NCBI GenBank assembly: GCA_011503125.2
Contig: WWBZ02000022.1
Location: 4,588,001-4,652,000 of the forward strand
Reading direction: 5' to 3'
Origin: Botryosphaeria dothidea
Taxonomy: Eukaryota > Ascomycota > Dothideomycetes > Botryosphaeriales > Botryosphaeriaceae
DNA length: 64,000 nucleotides
Part shown: one piece after another, positions 9,303 to 19,881 of the stretch
How the letters are laid out: each line of letters opens with the position of its first letter
Numbering within the stretch: position 1 is the first letter of the stretch
Position numbers and translations under genes: made by a program
The notes under the pieces: model-generated
The model's database searches: none
Told to the model about the DNA's origin: nothing
The model's input: the letters and a program-made list of their open reading frames with translations, nothing else

Positions 9303-11471
9303 ATGGGTACCGGCAAAAAAGAGGCGACAAGGAAGGAGAGGCAGGGGAAGACCGGTGATGGCATGGGGAATGTCAAGACCAAGGGCGAGAACTTCTACCG
9401 GTATGTGCTCTCATGAACGAGGCCATTGGGACTCTTGCTTACATACTGCACAGCTCTGCCAAGAAGGTGAAGCTTCTTAACATGTACAAAGATGGCAAGC
9501 CGCAGAGGAATGCTCGCGGCGATATCACCAAGGCTGCCTCCTACCAGTCGAGAGATGTGCCCACAGCCCGCATCGAGCCGAACCGGAAATGGTTCACAAA
9601 CTCCCGTGTCATCAGCCAAGAGTCCCTTGCTGCCTTCCGCACCGCCATGGCAGAGCGCGCCTCAGACCCATATTCCGTACTGCTGAAGTCGAACAAGCTG
9701 CCCATGTCCCTGATTAGAGACGGCCAGGACAAGGTGAACGGTGTCAAGCAGCATCAGGCCAAAATGGCTATCGAGACCGCTCCTTTCAGCGACACTTTCG
9801 GTCCTAAGGCACAACGGAAGAGGGTGAAGGTGGGTGTTTCGAGCATTGAAGACCTTGCTGGAGAAACTGTCAAGTCCCATGATGATTATCTGGACCGCCT
9901 GGAACAAGCCCATCTGCTTAGCGGAAACGCTGGACCAAGTGCTGAAGGTGGTGATGATTTCGAAATGGGGACCTCCGCGGCTGCTCGTGAGGCCGTCTTC
10001 TCCAAGGGTCAGAGCAAGAGAATTTGGAACGAGCTGTACAAGGTCATCGACTCATCCGACGTTGTGATACACGTCCTCGATGCCAGAGATCCTCTTGGCA
10101 CAAGATGCCGATCCGTTGAAAAATACATCAAAGAGGAGGCTCCGCACAAGCATTTGATTTTTGTGTTGAACAAATGCGATTTGGTGCCGACTAAGGTTGC
10201 TGTAAGTTCCGTCTTTCCATTTTCTCTTCCCTTTCCTGCGCATCTCTTTCATTCCCATTGCTAAGTCAGGGCTTCTTCCTGCACACGTTGCAAATCTCTA
10301 TGGATGAAGTCCGTTACAGCTTTGGGAGATCAACCTCGACCCGCCGCTTCGGACCGTTATGGTTTTGAAGTTGGATATTCTCCGTCTTGGCGTTTGTCCG
10401 CAAGGGTCTGAGAATGATTCGTCTGAGTTGAGGGCCGTCTCCGCAACAGCGGCCTCCGTGGCGGTCCTCTTAGTTACGTTTCATACATGCTTTCCATTGC
10501 AACTGAATTCTATATGGAATGTCAATCGCTAACTTGGAGCCTAGGCTGCTTGGGTCCGCTACCTTTCCAAGGACTATCCCACACTCGCCTTCCATGCCTC
10601 GATCAACAACAGCTTTGGAAAAGGCTCGTTGATCTCCCTCCTCCGCCAATTCTCTTCCCTTCACTCTGATCGCAAGCAAGTTTCTTGCGGACTTATTGGC
10701 TACCCCAACACTGGCAAGTCATCGATCATCAACACGCTGAGGAAGAAGAAGGTCTGCACGACCGCACCAATTCCCGGTGAGACCAAGGTCTGGCAATATG
10801 TCACTCTCATGAAGAGGATCTACTTGATCGACTGCCCAGGTATCGTGCCTCCGAATGGCAATGATACCGACGCCGATTTGCTGCTTCGCGGTGTGGTCCG
10901 TGTCGAGAAGACTGAGAACCCTGAGCAATATGTCGCTGCTGCGTTGGGGAAATGTAAGAAGCAGCATATCATTCGGACGTACGAGATCAAAGACTACAAA
11001 GATCCTACCGACTTCTTAGAGCAGCTGGCACGGAAGGGTGGAAGGTTGCTCAAGGGTGGAGAGGCTGATCTTGATGGTGTTGCCAAGATGGTGCTTACCG
11101 ACTTCCTGCGAGGCAAGATTCCTTGGTACACTCCTCTTCCGGAGCCCGAAGATGACAAGGCTGGCAACCGCGAGGGCCGGGAAGGACGCTTGGGTGAAAT
11201 GCCGCGTAAGAGGAAGCGCGACGAAGAAGCAAAGTCGGAAGCTGGCGGTGAGGTACAACAGCCGGAAGCTGACGAGGATGAGGATGATTCTGATTTCGAG
11301 GGCTTCGATGATGAAGAAGACGAAGACTCAGAGGAAGACTCAGAAGCAGGCGATGCGGAGACGCTTGTTGCTGACGAGGATGATGAAGATGAGGACGATG
11401 AGGCGGTGGAGGCCGAGCTTGCACAAATATCGGAAGCATTAGCAAGCGCTAAGAAGAAGAGGAAGACGTAG
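9303..11471 (+). CDS. NOG2: nucleolar GTP-binding protein 2 (large-subunit assembly GTPase)
   Basis: Three exons (9303-9400, 9454-10201, 10545-11471) give 590 residues. This is the circularly permuted GTPase Nog2/Nug2, needed for maturation and nuclear export of pre-60S ribosomes. In order it has a basic N-terminal NGP1 region ([23 protein letters not shown]), the G4 motif NKCD (about 275), then after the second intron the G1 P-loop GYPNTGKSS and G3 DCPGIV. The tail is long and very acidic (Asp/Glu runs from about residue 515). Intron 1 is 53 nt; intron 2 is 343 nt, far longer than its neighbours, and has a perfect GCTAAC branch site. Intron 2 hosts the snoRNA described separately. Confidence 0.92.
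10250..10490 (+). ncRNA. snR191: intronic H/ACA snoRNA, snR191-like
   Basis: It lies inside NOG2 intron 2. 5' hairpin: lower stem 10253-10262 with 10318-10327, left guide AGTCA (10264-10268), apical stem GGGCTTC (10269-10275) with GAAGTCC (10306-10312), right guide GTTAC (10313-10317), H box AGATCA (10327-10332) 14 nt after the guide start. 3' hairpin: left guide GAGT (10425-10428), eight-base-pair stem GAGGGCCG (10430-10437) with CGGTCCTC (10462-10469), right guide TAGTTAC (10471-10477), ACA at 10485-10487, again 14 nt on. The guides fit the two adjacent uridines of 25S rRNA helix 69 (GUAAC-UA-UGACU and GUAACUA-UG-ACUC). Those are the targets of yeast snR191, which also sits in the NOG2 intron. 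RNA ends are estimates. Confidence 0.78.
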
Positions 11472-11623
11472 ATGGCTGGCGTCAGGCCTCTCTCGTAGTT
11501 GCAATCATGATACCCCATTGCCGTTCACCCTCCACGCTGCCCATCAGTGTTCCTTCATACATTTGCCCACCTTTATTCACGCTTCATCAAACATGTGATC
11601 TTCGGATATGGCGTTGGCCTGTT

Positions 11624-12364
11624 CTAATCCCATTTCCCCTTCTCCTTCACCGTCTCTGCTATCTTCTTGCCCTCCTCCGTTCCCAACGCATCGAACCCAT
11701 CGACCACGCCCTGCCGATCCCCCACCCCCATCTCCTGGCTCATCTTCCACTTCCCACCCATATCAGTAATCTCAATCTCAATCCCAATAATAGCCTTCTT
11801 CAACGCATCGACGTACGCCGTCGGCGCATCCTCAACCTTCCACGCCTTCTCGTACTCCATGATCCGCGTCTCGGCGTACTGCGACAGCTCGCCGACCTGC
11901 TTCTGCAAGTAATCCGACGTGGACGGGTGCTTGCCGTCAAAGTAGACGGTGAGCCTCCCGTACACCTGCACCGCACTGTAGTTCCACGTCGGCACGACCT
12001 TGCCCGTCGCCGGCTTGGTCTCGACGTAGAACCGCGGCGTCACGTAGTGGTGCGCAGGCCCGTTGAACAGCACCATGACGTCGCGCGCGAGCACCTGCGG
12101 CCCATCCTGCGTTTGGAGAGCCTTCAGGTGCTCCATCAGCGCCTTGGCCTGCGGGTTCGCGCGCGCCATGTGCCCGCGCAGCGTGCCCAGCTCGGTCTCG
12201 GAGGCGTCGTCGAGCACGTCCAGCAGGAAGGGGATGTGGCTGGACTGGAGGAAGGGGTGGGCGGGCGAGTCGATGGCGGTGGTGAGGATGCCGAGGGGGT
12301 TGGAGCGGATGAAGGCGCGGAGGGTGGGGAGGTGGCGCTCTGCGTGGGCGGCGCGGAGATACAT
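11624..12364 (-). CDS. PaiB-like FMN-binding protein
   Basis: One exon, 246 residues. It matches the PaiB family of FMN-binding split-barrel proteins along its length. The start MYLRAAHAERHLPTLRAFI is typical, then NPLGILTTA with SSHIPFLLD (about 27-52), RGHMARANPQ, VMVLFNGPAHHYVTPRFY and VPTWNYSAVQVYGRL (about 130-150). In Bacillus the partner gene is paiA, a polyamine acetyltransferase; a PaiA-like gene lies 2.9 kb away at 15267-15827. The reaction of fungal members is not established. The start was chosen at 12364 because everything upstream is A-rich leader and an unrelated open frame. Confidence 0.82.
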   Translation of the reverse strand: MYLRAAHAERHLPTLRAFIRSNPLGILTTAIDSPAHPFLQSSHIPFLLDVLDDASETELGTLRGHMARANPQAKALMEHLKALQTQDGPQVLARDVMVLFNGPAHHYVTPRFYVETKPATGKVVPTWNYSAVQVYGRLTVYFDGKHPSTSDYLQKQVGELSQYAETRIMEYEKAWKVEDAPTAYVDALKKAIIGIEIEITDMGGKWKMSQEMGVGDRQGVVDGFDALGTEEGKKIAETVKEKGKWD

Positions 12365-12924
12365 TTTTTTTGTTTTTGTTTTTTTTTTGGGTCCGCTTGG
12401 TTGGTGGTCGTATAGAGGAGGAGAAAAGGCAGTCGGGACGCCAGTCGGAAGAATCACGATGGGTTTGTTTGGTCTTCTTCCTGCGCGAGCGTGCGGTGTG
12501 GTCGTGTCGGCCGAGACGGTGGTGACGCCTCTTAAAAAGACACTACGTTGCTCGGATACAGCTTTCTGAAAGATGGGGGTTCCAGCGTCAACGGCGGACG
12601 CGCTAATGTACTCCATGCAGCAAAGGAGCTTAGCCGCAGGGGTCTCGTCTTGACTCTCCGAGAGGGCGGCGTTCTTGGCCGGCGGTGGATCGAAGGGTCG
12701 GGGCGTGTCGAAACGTAATTCCCAACGGCTTGCTTTCGATTGGCTACCGAATCCACGTCCTCTGTCACGTACTCGAGCACGGCCCTCTGTACAGCTGTTG
12801 CGATCCTCAGCGACTGCTTTCATGCTCGAGTGCGAGTTTATCGCGCTGTTCAATTTTGTATCCTGTCTCTCGCACTAACAAATGCTTTCCTACTTGTACA
12901 AATATGGTATAAATGCTCCAAAAC
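12365..12924. other. intergenic region
   Basis: PaiB-gene upstream region followed by the 3' side of the MFS pseudogene. An A-rich leader (minus-strand sense) runs 12364-12388. Nothing else supported. Confidence 0.5.
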
Positions 12925-14597
12925 TCATTCGACCTTCAATCCGAACTTCCCAACATCCCTCAATCCAAAGCAACCGATCGCGATTGATAGTAACAACGAC
13001 CCAAAGCACGCCCAGCAGCTCGCGCGATATCCTTCCAGAAGCGCCGACGGCGATGACTTGTTCGCGAAGTCAGGCTGGCTGGTTACATCGGACGAGATAA
13101 CGCCGATTATGGCCAGTCCCACGGCCGTGCCGAACTGCGAGACAGTGTTGAAAACGGCCCCAGCCAGCGCCTGGGTGGATGGCGGGAAGATGTTGGTGAT
13201 GATCAAGTTCGAGACGACGAACAGTACGTCCGCGGCGATGGCAGAGAGCATGACAGCCCAGAACAAGGTGTACCAGTACGACCAGTCAGGATTGGTGATG
13301 GCGAGCAGCAAGGGAGATATGGCGGTGACCAGAGATGCGAGCAGGACAATCCAGTAGGCAGAAAATCTGTGGAGTATCAGGCCGGTGCCGACGGAAAGGA
13401 CGATCCCCATAATGGCGTTCGGGAGAAAGCGGACGGATGTTTGTAGCGCAGAGAGCGTCTGCACTTCTTGGAAGCTGGTGCACTGTCAGAGAGAAATTCC
13501 GATAAGAGCGCAGGTTTGGGGTTCTTACAAAAGACTGGAGTAGTAGTTGCTCGCGTTCAGAGCTGCCCAGGTCAAAAACACCATGATACAGACAGCGGAA
13601 AAGGCTGTCTTTCTCCAGATACTGTTCGGAATCAAGGCTGTTTTGTTCTTCTTGACCCGCAGCTCCATCCAGAATATGGGGGCTGGAATCAGTGCACCGG
13701 AAATACAAAGCAAGGCAATGTTCGTGGGATGCTTGATCTGCGACGAGCCTTCCGAGACAACAGCCAGCACGTACGATAGAATTCCGAGGCAGGCACTTGC
13801 AATTGCCGCCCCCACAAAGTCAAGCCGCTCCAAGAATGACTCCCAGGCAAAAGGTGCAGCGTCTGGCTTGGTCGGAACAGCCCATATGGAGGCGATGAAC
13901 ACGACCAGAGCGATGACGGCGCAAAGGTGCCACGAAACCCTCCAGCCAATGGAGTTGACAAAGACTCCACCGAGAGAGAGTCCAAGGGAATATCCCAATG
14001 GCTGGCCTGCACCAAGTAGCGCAAAGGCGATATTGCGTCGTCGCCCATCAGGAAAACTCTCAGACAGGATGCTGACCGCGGTGGGAAGGCAGCACGAGGC
14101 TGCTACGCCCTGAAAGCCGCGGAAGACCATGAGTTGCGTGCTCGTTTGTGCCAGCCCGCATGCGAGCATGGACAGCGCCAGGAAGAGGCACCCGATGATG
14201 TAGACTATGCGGCTCCCAACGGCGTCCGCAATCGAGCCGGCCATCAAAAAGAGAGCAACCGCAAGTGAGTCCATAGATGGATGCCGGCCTGTGGGAACCG
14301 CGTTAGTGAGTCAGGCGGGCATCGTGGTCACAAACTTACCAGAGCAGCAAATGTTCAGGAATCTCCAAGTCACTCTGCCATCTTTGGAAGAGCGACTGTG
14401 AGGAGGCCTGTAGTCATGCTGCTTGCGATAAGAACCCCTGTCACCGCAGCGGCGATGACCCCAGATTGAAGACCTGAAAGTTGAGCTACATCGGGTGGAG
14501 TAGGGTCTGCTGCGACGCGCGGCCCGGGACCAGGGCCACTAACATCATCAGTAGTGCCGCGGGGCTGGAGCTCCATCATTGTAGAAGCCTGAGGCAT
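12925..14597 (-). pseudogene. MFS transporter with two +1 frameshifts
   Basis: Three exons: 14597-14340, 14288-13529 and 13474-12925. The product would be a multi-spanning major facilitator (drug/H+ antiporter type) of roughly 520 residues: GLLTVALPKMAE and a second-helix region, GSIADAVGSRIVYIIGC (loop 2-3), GWRVSWHL, and many hydrophobic helices to the end. Two single-base insertions break it. One lies at 14372, between KMAE and the expected DLEIPEHLLLW. The other is in the A-run 14246-14250 (T-run in sense), between WPASIYGLTCGCSL and LMAGSIAD. The stretch between them is open in one frame across a good GTAAGT...CACAG intron. So the lesions, not mis-splicing, explain the breaks. Sequencing error is the alternative. 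Confidence 0.75.
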
Positions 14598-15266
14598 TGA
14601 ACGGCTGTTGATGGATCCCAGGTTAAGGTTTTCCTCATTGTCGGTGGTTCAAGCCGCCAAGGCCCCTTGACATGCATAGGGCGCCACATCTTTCCGCATG
14701 CGGAAGTTCGGGACGACCTGCGGTATAGGCTCAGTATTACGTACCTGAGCAGTTTGAATTTTCTTGCACTGATTGCAAGCCACAGCGAGCTGTTCACGCA
14801 AAGAGGCGCCCTGACGATTCATTGATATCTGCCTCAGCTTCTCCGCGGAAGAGCAATACCTCCCGCTGTAGTCAATCATCAACGTCTCAAACTCAAATAT
14901 GACTCACCCCATGGAATTAACGCCACAGCCTCACGCCCTACTTGTCAACAGCCACGTGGAGTATTGGAGCCATGAAAGCTTAGTGTCCACTCCTATCTAA
15001 CAGATGATGGAAGCGTAGCAGATGAAAGACTGCAACAGATCTACTAGCACATTTACGTAAATTTCAAACGCTCTTCAAATGGCACCATTGCGCAAGTCAC
15101 CGTTCCCGCTTGCATTGTATAAGAGACAGGCGCCTCGTCTCTCTCTCACTGCAATCTGCTTTCCCACACCAGAGTCCCCAGCGTGGCCCGCCATTTCCCT
15201 CCTCTACGCGGCCAGTCCAGCCAACCCGCACCCAGCCGCCGCCCCCTCTCCTCCACCTCGCAAACA
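14598..15266. other. intergenic region, divergent promoters
   Basis: Between the MFS pseudogene start and the acetyltransferase start. The open frame of the acetyltransferase extends in frame to an earlier ATG at 15183. A C-rich leader precedes the chosen start. No other feature. Confidence 0.5.
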
Positions 15267-15827
15267 ATGGCGGTGCCCCCCCAACCCCCCGCCCACCCGC
15301 CAAAAGCACCGCACATCCGCGCCGCCCGCGCCGCCGACGCCGCCGCCATCGCGCAGCTCGGCGCCCACGTCTTCTCCGTCACCTTCGGCCACTCGGTGCC
15401 GCCGCACGAGCTCCAAGCGTACCTGGACAAGGACTACTCCGCCGCCGCCATCGCCGCCGACCTGGAAAACCCGTCCAAGGACACCATCGTCGCGACGGAC
15501 GGCGGTGACGGCGACATCGTCGGCTTCGCCATCCTCACGCGCGGCACCAGCGAGCCCTGCCTCGCCGCCGTCCCCAACAAGGTCGAGCTGCAGCGCATCT
15601 ACGTGCACCCGCGCGCGCACGGCAAGGGGCTTGGCGGCGCGCTCGCCCGGAGGCTGGAGGCGATGGCGCGCGAGCAGGGCTTCGCCAGCATCTGGCTGGG
15701 CGTGTGGGAGGAGAACCACGCGGCGCAGAAGGCGTACGAGAAGTGGGGCTACCGGTGCGTCGGCAACCACGACTTTGTCGTGGGCACGGTCGTGCAGGCG
15801 GATCACATTATGTTGAAGAGCTTGTAG
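15267..15827 (+). CDS. PaiA-like GNAT N-acetyltransferase
   Basis: One exon, 186 residues from the ATG at 15267 (CAAACAATGG context); the alternative ATG at 15183 would add 28 low-complexity residues. A GNAT domain covers most of the protein: N-terminal IRAARAADAAAIAQL, the acetyl-CoA motif IYVHPRAHGKGLGGAL (about 110-125) with the pyrophosphate loop HGKGLG, then IWLGVWEENHAAQKAYEKWGY and the ending DHIMLKSL. The last two segments closely follow Bacillus PaiA, a spermidine/spermine acetyltransferase (IWLGVWEKN, IMAKTL from family knowledge). The substrate in fungi is unproven. Base composition is very GC-rich. Confidence 0.82.
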   Translation: MAVPPQPPAHPPKAPHIRAARAADAAAIAQLGAHVFSVTFGHSVPPHELQAYLDKDYSAAAIAADLENPSKDTIVATDGGDGDIVGFAILTRGTSEPCLAAVPNKVELQRIYVHPRAHGKGLGGALARRLEAMAREQGFASIWLGVWEENHAAQKAYEKWGYRCVGNHDFVVGTVVQADHIMLKSL

Positions 15828-16547
15828 ATTCTTTTTCCAGAGCGGGTGTTAAGACAGAGGCTGAATACCCAGGGCGTATGTTTCACCTGGTGGCGGTCAC
15901 GTGGCGTTTGGTGGGATCATTCGTGTAGATGGTGGTTACACAAAAACGTCGTCTTTCCGCTGGAGAGCCGATACAGCATTATTCAATACTTGACGAATGC
16001 TTGACCCGGTTCCTAGCCGAGCAGTATCGAATTCCTACATTCAAAGCCGATGCGGGTTTGTCTTGTTCCATCACTTACCGGCGTTTTCCTGGCCCTTCTC
16101 GTCCCGCAACTCAATCGATTCATTTCTCCTGCCCCAGAACACAAAACAGGCAATTCTTCTGCAGTCCCTGGAAGCAACCAAAACCTTAATCGAACTCCCC
16201 ACTTCCCGATACACACTCGTTACCAAGAATTCTCGATAGACCCAGACCCCGCGCCAATGAATGCGGGCGACGCTTGGGAATGTGGGGTAACGAAATATGC
16301 GCAACCAAGCCGGCGCTATGCTATATGATTAGATCATCGATAAATGGCAAATGCTTACCGTCTCACAGTGATCGTCAGGGTATTATGCAACTAAAGTCGG
16401 CCGAGGATTGTACGACCGCCGGGGGGGGGGGGGGAGTCTTCTTCTATTTGAACGTCAGCTCATCGGCTCTCAAACACCTACAGCCCTCCTCGTAGTCCAA
16501 TCCGCTTTCAAGCCCGTGAAAATACAATCCTCGATTAATCATAAACG
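15828..16547. other. intergenic region with G-tract
   Basis: No gene recognised. A run of about 15 G lies at 16421-16435, upstream of the monooxygenase gene. Confidence 0.5.
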
Positions 16548-18290
16548 ATGGCCGCGCCCAAAAGCTCCTTCCGGCACAAGTCCAACGCCGGCCTGGTCGA
16601 CAGCGCGAGCCACATCTTACACGACGGGCCTCTCGTACGTCCGCTCCCACCTCCTTCCCAGCAAGGACGTGTCCAATTGACCCTGCTCCCCAGAAAACAA
16701 CCTACCCAACCCGCGTCCTCGAATTCCTCCGCGCCACCCCCTCCCCCTCCCCCCAACCCCCCCAGGCGAAACTCCCCCTCACCATCCTCATCATCGGCGC
16801 CGGCATCGGCGGCCTCGCCGCCGCCCTCGCCCTCCGCCTGTGCGGCCACGCCGTCACCGTTCTCGAGCAAAGCCCCGAGCTCTCCGAAATAGGCGCCGGC
16901 GTGCAGGTCCCGCCGAACGCGACGCGCCTGCTGCTGCGCTGGGGGATGCGCCCTTTCCTCGCGCCGCACGTCATCGAGCCGTCCGGCTCCGTGTTCCGCC
17001 GCTGGGAGGACTCGTCGGTCGTGGGCAGGATAGCGCTCGGGCCGGAGATAGGGCGCGTTTTCGGCGCGCCGTTTTGGGTCGTGCATCGCGCGGACTACCA
17101 GAGGGCGTTGTACGAGAGGGCGGTCGAGGTTGGGGTCGAGGTGGTGTTTGGGGCGAGGGTGGAGGAGGTGGATGCGAAGATGGGGTGCGCGAGGTGGGAT
17201 GCCGGGAGGGAGGAGAGGAGGGGCGATCTGGTTGCTGCTGCTGATGGTAGGTGTTGAGAGAGGGAGGAGGGCGTGGGCGCGTGAGATGTGGTTTGTTATG
17301 CGCGTGCTGACGGCTGAGGACTGCAGGGATCCACTCGGAAGGGAGGAAGGCGGTGCTGGGGGACCAGGACAAGCCGCCCGTGTTGACGGGGTTGGCGGCG
17401 TATCGGGCGACGATTCCGGCGGAGAAGATCAAGTCGGATCCTGATACGGCGTGGTTGATGGACGATTACATTCAGCATGGCTGGTGAGCATGTTGGTCGG
17501 CGGGTATTGATGCAGGCTGACATGCATACGAGGCTCGGGGATTCACGCCATGTCGTCGCGTATACGATTGCCGGCGGAGATGCAATCAACGTGGTATTTA
17601 TCCACCCCGAACCGTCGGATCCGAGTACGTGGAAGCAGGAGACGGCGTTGGAAGATATGAAGCGGGAATTTGCGGGTTGGGATTTCAGGCGAGTAAAATA
17701 CCATGTTAAGCAAGATGGGCAGTTGCTGACTGATTGCAGGATAACTAAACTCATCAGCCTCATCGATCAGACGCTGAAGTGGCCAATGATGGCCAGTCAA
17801 GGGCTGGATCGGTGGGTTTCCGAGTCGAACAAGGTGGTGATTATCGGAGATGCAGCGCATGCGATGCTGCCTTTCATGTCACAAGGTATAAAACTCCCGG
17901 TCAGAATCGCGGATTGCTGCTGACCCGGCAATGAACCAGGTGCTGCGCAAGCTGTGGAAGATGGGGCCAGTCTTGCCACGCTTGTGTCGTCTGTTTCTTC
18001 CCATTCAGAGCTTCCGGCAGCGCTCCGAATTTTCGAAGAACTCCGGATTCCTCGGGCGGGGCAGGTGCAGCAGGCCAGCTTTGTCAACGGACGCATTTTC
18101 CATTTCGGCGACGGACCGGAGCAGCGAGCGCGTGACGCCGCAATGCGAGCGGAGGCTGAAGGGAAGCACTATCTGCAGAGTCCGAACGGGCTGAGCGATC
18201 CGACGACGCAATTATGGGTGTATAGCTATGACGCAGAGGAGGAGGCGAAGAAGGCGTGGGAGAAGGAGACGGGGAAGACGGCGAGGTTGT

Positions 18291-18292
<2 letters not shown>
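16548..18292 (+). CDS. FAD-dependent monooxygenase (salicylate hydroxylase-like)
   Basis: Six exons: 16548-16634, 16694-17246, 17327-17483, 17533-17688, 17740-17885 and 17940-18292, 454 residues with all phases closing. The Rossmann FAD motif IIGAGIGGLAAALALRLCGH (about 63-82) ends in VTVLEQ, EIGAGVQVPPNATRLL follows, and the second FAD motif GDAAHAMLPFMSQGAAQAVEDG (about 325-346) is complete. This is a class A flavoprotein hydroxylase that would use NAD(P)H and O2 on an aromatic or similar substrate; which one is unknown. Intron 4 (17689-17739) starts with GC, not GT, and is 51 nt, so reading through it leaves the frame open. I removed it because family members lack the 17 extra residues and a CTGAC branch site precedes the CAG. 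Intron 3 is only 49 nt. Confidence 0.85.

Positions 18293-18334
<42 letters not shown>
18293..18334. repeat. GA dinucleotide microsatellite
   Basis: About 18 uninterrupted GA units immediately after the monooxygenase stop codon. Confidence 0.9.
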
Positions 18335-18339
<5 letters not shown>

Positions 18340-19881
18340 CGCCGGGTAGGCTGTGGGGATTGGTGCGAATGAGCGGAGCGACGTATTTCCTGGCCTTGGC
18401 GCCCTCGCTCACTTCATGACTTGACATCATCCTGCCAATAGCACATTATTGTGTTTCAACATTGATGGTGATTTTCGGGCGCAGAAAGTTCCGGTGACCT
18501 GACGCTGTGAAGAGCTCTCTAAGTGACGGCGGTCACACCCCGGGCCTGGCCGCTATTGCATCCAATCATCCAGAGTCCTCCTCACACGCAGAGCTGCAGG
18601 TATATGTGTTCAACTGGCGAGCTGAAATCTCAAGGCGTGGCGCCTTGGCTGAGGCGATGCGCGCCGTTTCTTGCGTGTCTGCGCATCCTGGTAGCGGTCT
18701 TTTCTTGATCGGGAAGACTTCTCGATTTGATGAGGGTCCTGAGCGGTCATGTCTGCTGGGGAGGCGCAACGGTAGGAGAGGGGTTTGACGTTTGAAGCGG
18801 CATTGCGTTTGTCGGTTCGCCGACCCTGCGCTCGGTCAGGGCTGCGTGCCTGCCTCGTCTGGAGCAGCGGCGATGCTAAGCGAGCGCTGCGGCAATGTTT
18901 ACAAAACATCTCGCACGCCCTACCACTTGAAAAAACAAAGTCACTAGACTGTCAAACGTCACCTTGGTGCATCTTGAGGACGATTATGTATCCCCCCAAT
19001 CCCCACCTGAGGACTCGATAACTTCAGTGCAGTAAGCTTCGCGAGCTGCAATCCACAGACGACGAGATCCTGAGGGACATTTGGAGCGGTAAACGATGAC
19101 AGCGCAAGAAGAATTTTGACGGGACTTTGCTTCTGCAGGGCCACTGATGGAACTTAAAATGCGCGCCTCCGTGACCTTCGGGTAGAGCTCAAAGTCTGAG
19201 GTAGTCTCTTATATTCAGATAGACTGAATGCCTTCCGCGTTCCTGTACTCAATTTCTACATAATTTGTTCATTGCACAATGCCAGTAGTATCTGGCAAAA
19301 ATGTATTGGTGATCAGATGTTGACGTGACTCCGGTGTTTGAAAGCCGCGGCAGCTGGTGTTTTGGTACAGACTTGCCTCTGAGACGTGAAAGATGGACCC
19401 CTTGCCTTGAAGTTTCCATCCTAGTGATAAGTAGCTTACATTGTTTGCTCCACTGATGTTGGAGCTCTGAAGTGGTGATCATATCTGGAAGTCATATTGA
19501 TAGCTTGTTCCTCGTCCTTGACATGCACTTTGTCAGCAGCATTGAGGACTCTGCAAAATTCACTGTGAGAATTTTATTTGTTGAAGGCGAACGATCCATC
19601 CCCACAGGCTGATATAGCGTATGATGCATTGCCGTAGCAAAATTTCAGATGCAAGCGGTGGTGCGCGGTCTGCCAGATCGGGACACATGACGAAAGTCGC
19701 ATGAGAAGGAGCGCGTAGCGCCACAGCTCGTTGGAGGCCGTTTGCTGCGCTGCGCCGAGTCTTGTTGTTGCTCTGCGTGTCGTCGCTGTGGGTTGGTTGT
19801 CATGGTGACGCGGCGGTGCGGTGTAGATATTTCTGTCTCGCCACGCCTGCTCTCTTCTCCTCCACACGACTTTCCGCAACC
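18335..19881. other. intergenic region
   Basis: No supportable gene in 1.5 kb. Short frames on both strands lack motifs. A 24-base block around 18841-18864 resembles one upstream of the third RNase H gene (about 23927-23950), a weak hint of duplicated flanking sequence. Confidence 0.45.

Noticed and set aside
10298..10430. C/D-box snoRNA in the NOG2 intron (ATGGATGA and CTGA motifs)
   Set aside because: The C-box-like motif is imperfect, no terminal stem joins the boxes, and the H/ACA fold explains the region far better.
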